NCBI GenBank assembly: GCA_012512855.1
Contig: JAAZDK010000150.1
Coordinates: 1 to 36,954 of the forward strand
Source: Clostridiales bacterium
Lineage (GTDB): Bacteria; Bacillota; Clostridia; Lachnospirales; Lachnospiraceae
DNA length: 36,954 nucleotides
Reading direction: 5' to 3'
The notes beneath the pieces were generated by a model, which was given only the letters and a program-made list of their open reading frames with translations, did not search any database and was not told where the DNA came from. This document shows, piece by piece, positions 35,776 through 36,954 of this stretch (positions within the stretch are counted from its first letter, which is position 1; the number at the start of each line of letters is the position of its first letter). A program made the position numbers and the translations under genes.

Positions 35776-36389
35776 TACTGTAGCCCTTTCACCTGATATT
35801 TTTCGAGAACTTATTCTTTCATATGTGTTATCTCTTGCCAAACAGCCAGTTACTGCGATTAAATATATTAAAAATCAGCCAAAGAATTCAGTCAATTATT
35901 TTCTGGCATTAGTACAAGTAAATCATAGAAATTATTTAGCAAATTTATATTAAGCAGTTCTTCTTTGTTTAGCCAAATGCATCATTCCTTCTTCAGAATC
36001 AATCAGATCGTCTTCATAATATTCTGCATTACATTAACAAGGGGAAAATATATCAAACACCAATTATCCAAAACTGCTTTATCATATAAATTAGAATGAT
36101 TCACTAATCCTGTTAAAAATATGGCTGCATCTTTAGCTAGATCTATTGTAACATAAGCCTTGGCGAATTAATAGCTGGATGATTTATTTTATTGGCTCAA
36201 TATACTCAATGCAAACTATGATATGACAAAATCATTTCTTTTAGTTGAATTATAATTTAGTATTTTGAAGGAGACTAAGTTAGGATAATAAGAACAATTC
36301 TTATACCCCATGTATTACCACATATTAATTATGAGAAAGCAAATTATTGTAATTCAAATAAAATATGGTATTATATGTGAGTGGTTAAT
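35776..36389. other. AT-rich spacer at accessory boundary
   Basis: 614 bp. It holds the upstream region of the GH95-like gene, a decayed minus-strand coding fragment (35950-36167) and AT-rich DNA up to the edge gene. An AAGGAGA at 36268-36274 has no start codon after it. Nothing else is supported. Confidence 0.45.
35950..36167 (-). pseudogene. Frameshifted remnant of a small unidentified gene
   Basis: On the minus strand a frame reads FAKAYVTIDLAKDAAIF and on through DNWCLIYFPLVN. A shift by one frame near 36030 then continues CNAEYYEDDLIDSEEG and ends MMHLAKQRRTA before a stop at 35950-35952. Both halves have coding-like composition and their ends overlap, which suggests one gene broken by a frameshift. 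There is a stop just before FAKAY and no start codon. I do not recognise the family. The acidic/basic small-protein look would fit an antitoxin-type protein, but that is a guess. Confidence 0.35.
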
Positions 36390-36954
36390 ATGCGTAAACC
36401 TTATGAATTTTATAAACAAATGCATCCGGACCAATTTTCTGACTCAAAGATAATACGTGCCTCAAAACTAGATAGAACATTTTTTGATTATTATTTAAAT
36501 ACTCTTACAAGCCGGGGAGAAGAAAAGAAATTTGAGGTTTTCTGTCGACGCATTGCTGAAAAAGAGATTTGTCCTAATTTACTACCACAAACAGGTCCAA
36601 CAGGTGGAGGAGATAGCAAAGTTGATTCAGAGACATATCCTGTTTCAGATCAATTACCTATATTATGGTATTATGGTATTGGGATTGAAGCTATTCAAGA
36701 AAGATGGGCGTTTGCTTTTAGTGCAAAACAAGATTGGAAGTCAAAACTATATTCTGATGTGGAAAAAATAGTGGATACTAATGTTCGGCAAGGTCGTGGG
36801 TATGCAAAAATATTTTTTATTAGCAATCAATATATTTCTGATAAAAATCGTGCTAAAGCTGAAGATGACTTAAGACAAAAATATAAAATAGATATTCGAG
36901 TTTTAGATCGTAATTGGCTGCTAGAAAGAGTTTTTACAAAAAACCTTATTAATA
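36390..36954 (+). CDS. N-terminus of a probable PD-(D/E)xK nuclease-domain protein, cut by the window edge
   Basis: 188 codons open to the right edge; an in-frame stop at 36378-36380 bounds the start, and ATG 36390 is the first Met. The ribosome site is weak (GTGAGTGG). Candidate nuclease core: a helix with Glu49 (EKKFEVFCRRIAEKEI), the loop TGPTGGGDSKVD with Asp75/Asp79 (about 68-79), and a strand WAFAFSAKQDW with Lys113. This is the D...xxK order of Mrr-like and other restriction-type folds. A second alpha-beta unit follows (GYAKIFFISNQYISDK, then IDIRVLDRNWLLERV). Similar N-termini occur on large proteins linked to phage defence; I recall this from pattern only. Codons are more AT-rich than in the housekeeping genes, which suggests transfer. 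The C-terminal domains lie outside the window. Confidence 0.6.
   Translation, partial: MRKPYEFYKQMHPDQFSDSKIIRASKLDRTFFDYYLNTLTSRGEEKKFEVFCRRIAEKEICPNLLPQTGPTGGGDSKVDSETYPVSDQLPILWYYGIGIEAIQERWAFAFSAKQDWKSKLYSDVEKIVDTNVRQGRGYAKIFFISNQYISDKNRAKAEDDLRQKYKIDIRVLDRNWLLERVFTKNLIN

Noticed and set aside
35687-35953. 88-codon plus-strand frame over the 5' end of the GH95-like gene
   Set aside because: Its first part is antisense to a well-supported gene and it has no ribosome site.
36532-36771. 79-codon plus-strand frame inside the edge gene
   Set aside because: It is in another frame of the longer open frame from 36390, which has the motif content.

Overview
The window looks like a chromosomal segment of a Gram-positive, endospore-forming clostridium, most likely a Lachnospiraceae-type Firmicute. 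The evidence is spoVG, a DnaD/DnaC-type helicase-loading pair, a long-form PRPP synthetase, an LCP cell-wall ligase, a parvulin lipoprotein, strong Shine-Dalgarno sites (AGGAGG, AAAGGAG) and moderately AT-rich DNA with frequent AGG and ATA codons. I could not run searches, so family calls rest on motifs read by eye. I see no rRNA, tRNA, CRISPR array, insertion sequence or complete prophage.

Layout. 1-2.5 kb: an LCP-family gene and a QueT-family ECF transporter S component, both on the minus strand. queT has a leader of about 237 nt that looks structured. 2.7-5.8 kb: an orphan holin-like gene, then a compact tetR / ABC ATPase / FtsX-like permease operon with a palindromic operator over its own promoter. 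5.9-6.8 kb: an AraC-HTH/GGDEF fusion. 7.4-10.7 kb: a YhaO/YhaN-like (SbcD/SbcC-like) nuclease pair with two membrane segments inside the coiled-coil partner. 11-16.4 kb: a minus-strand housekeeping block of murC, a DnaA-box cluster, dnaD, dnaC-like and prs. 16.7-17.2 kb: spoVG, divergent from murC. 17.3-19.6 kb: a GH95 alpha-L-fucosidase. 20.2-25.9 kb: pth, mfd and a PrsA-like foldase lipoprotein. 26.2-27.7 kb: a DUF1846 protein. 28.4-33.3 kb: a run of plus-strand genes for an SRAP (YedK/HMCES) DNA-protein crosslink protein, a secreted transglutaminase-like protein, a chemoreceptor, a metallo-beta-lactamase-fold hydrolase and a glutaredoxin-like protein. 33.4-35.8 kb: a second, divergent GH95-like protein. 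35.8-36.95 kb: AT-rich DNA with a broken minus-strand gene remnant, then the 5' end of a gene that runs off the right edge.

How the parts relate. The order spoVG / prs / pth / mfd / prsA-type gene recalls the origin-proximal region of Bacillus. This gives context to seven DnaA-box-like 9-mers packed between murC and dnaD. The right end has the look of accessory DNA: AT-rich, with a decayed gene, an atypical glycosidase and a truncated protein whose N-terminus resembles a PD-(D/E)xK nuclease domain. That last gene is the best candidate for a defence-type system, but only 188 residues of it lie inside the window.

Most notable: (1) the edge-truncated nuclease-like gene; (2) the tandem DnaA-box cluster; (3) an 18-bp-identical palindromic element placed at the same distance upstream of both dnaD and the DUF1846 gene; (4) the long queT leader; (5) a GH95 paralogue that keeps the acidic catalytic residues but has lost both active-site asparagines.
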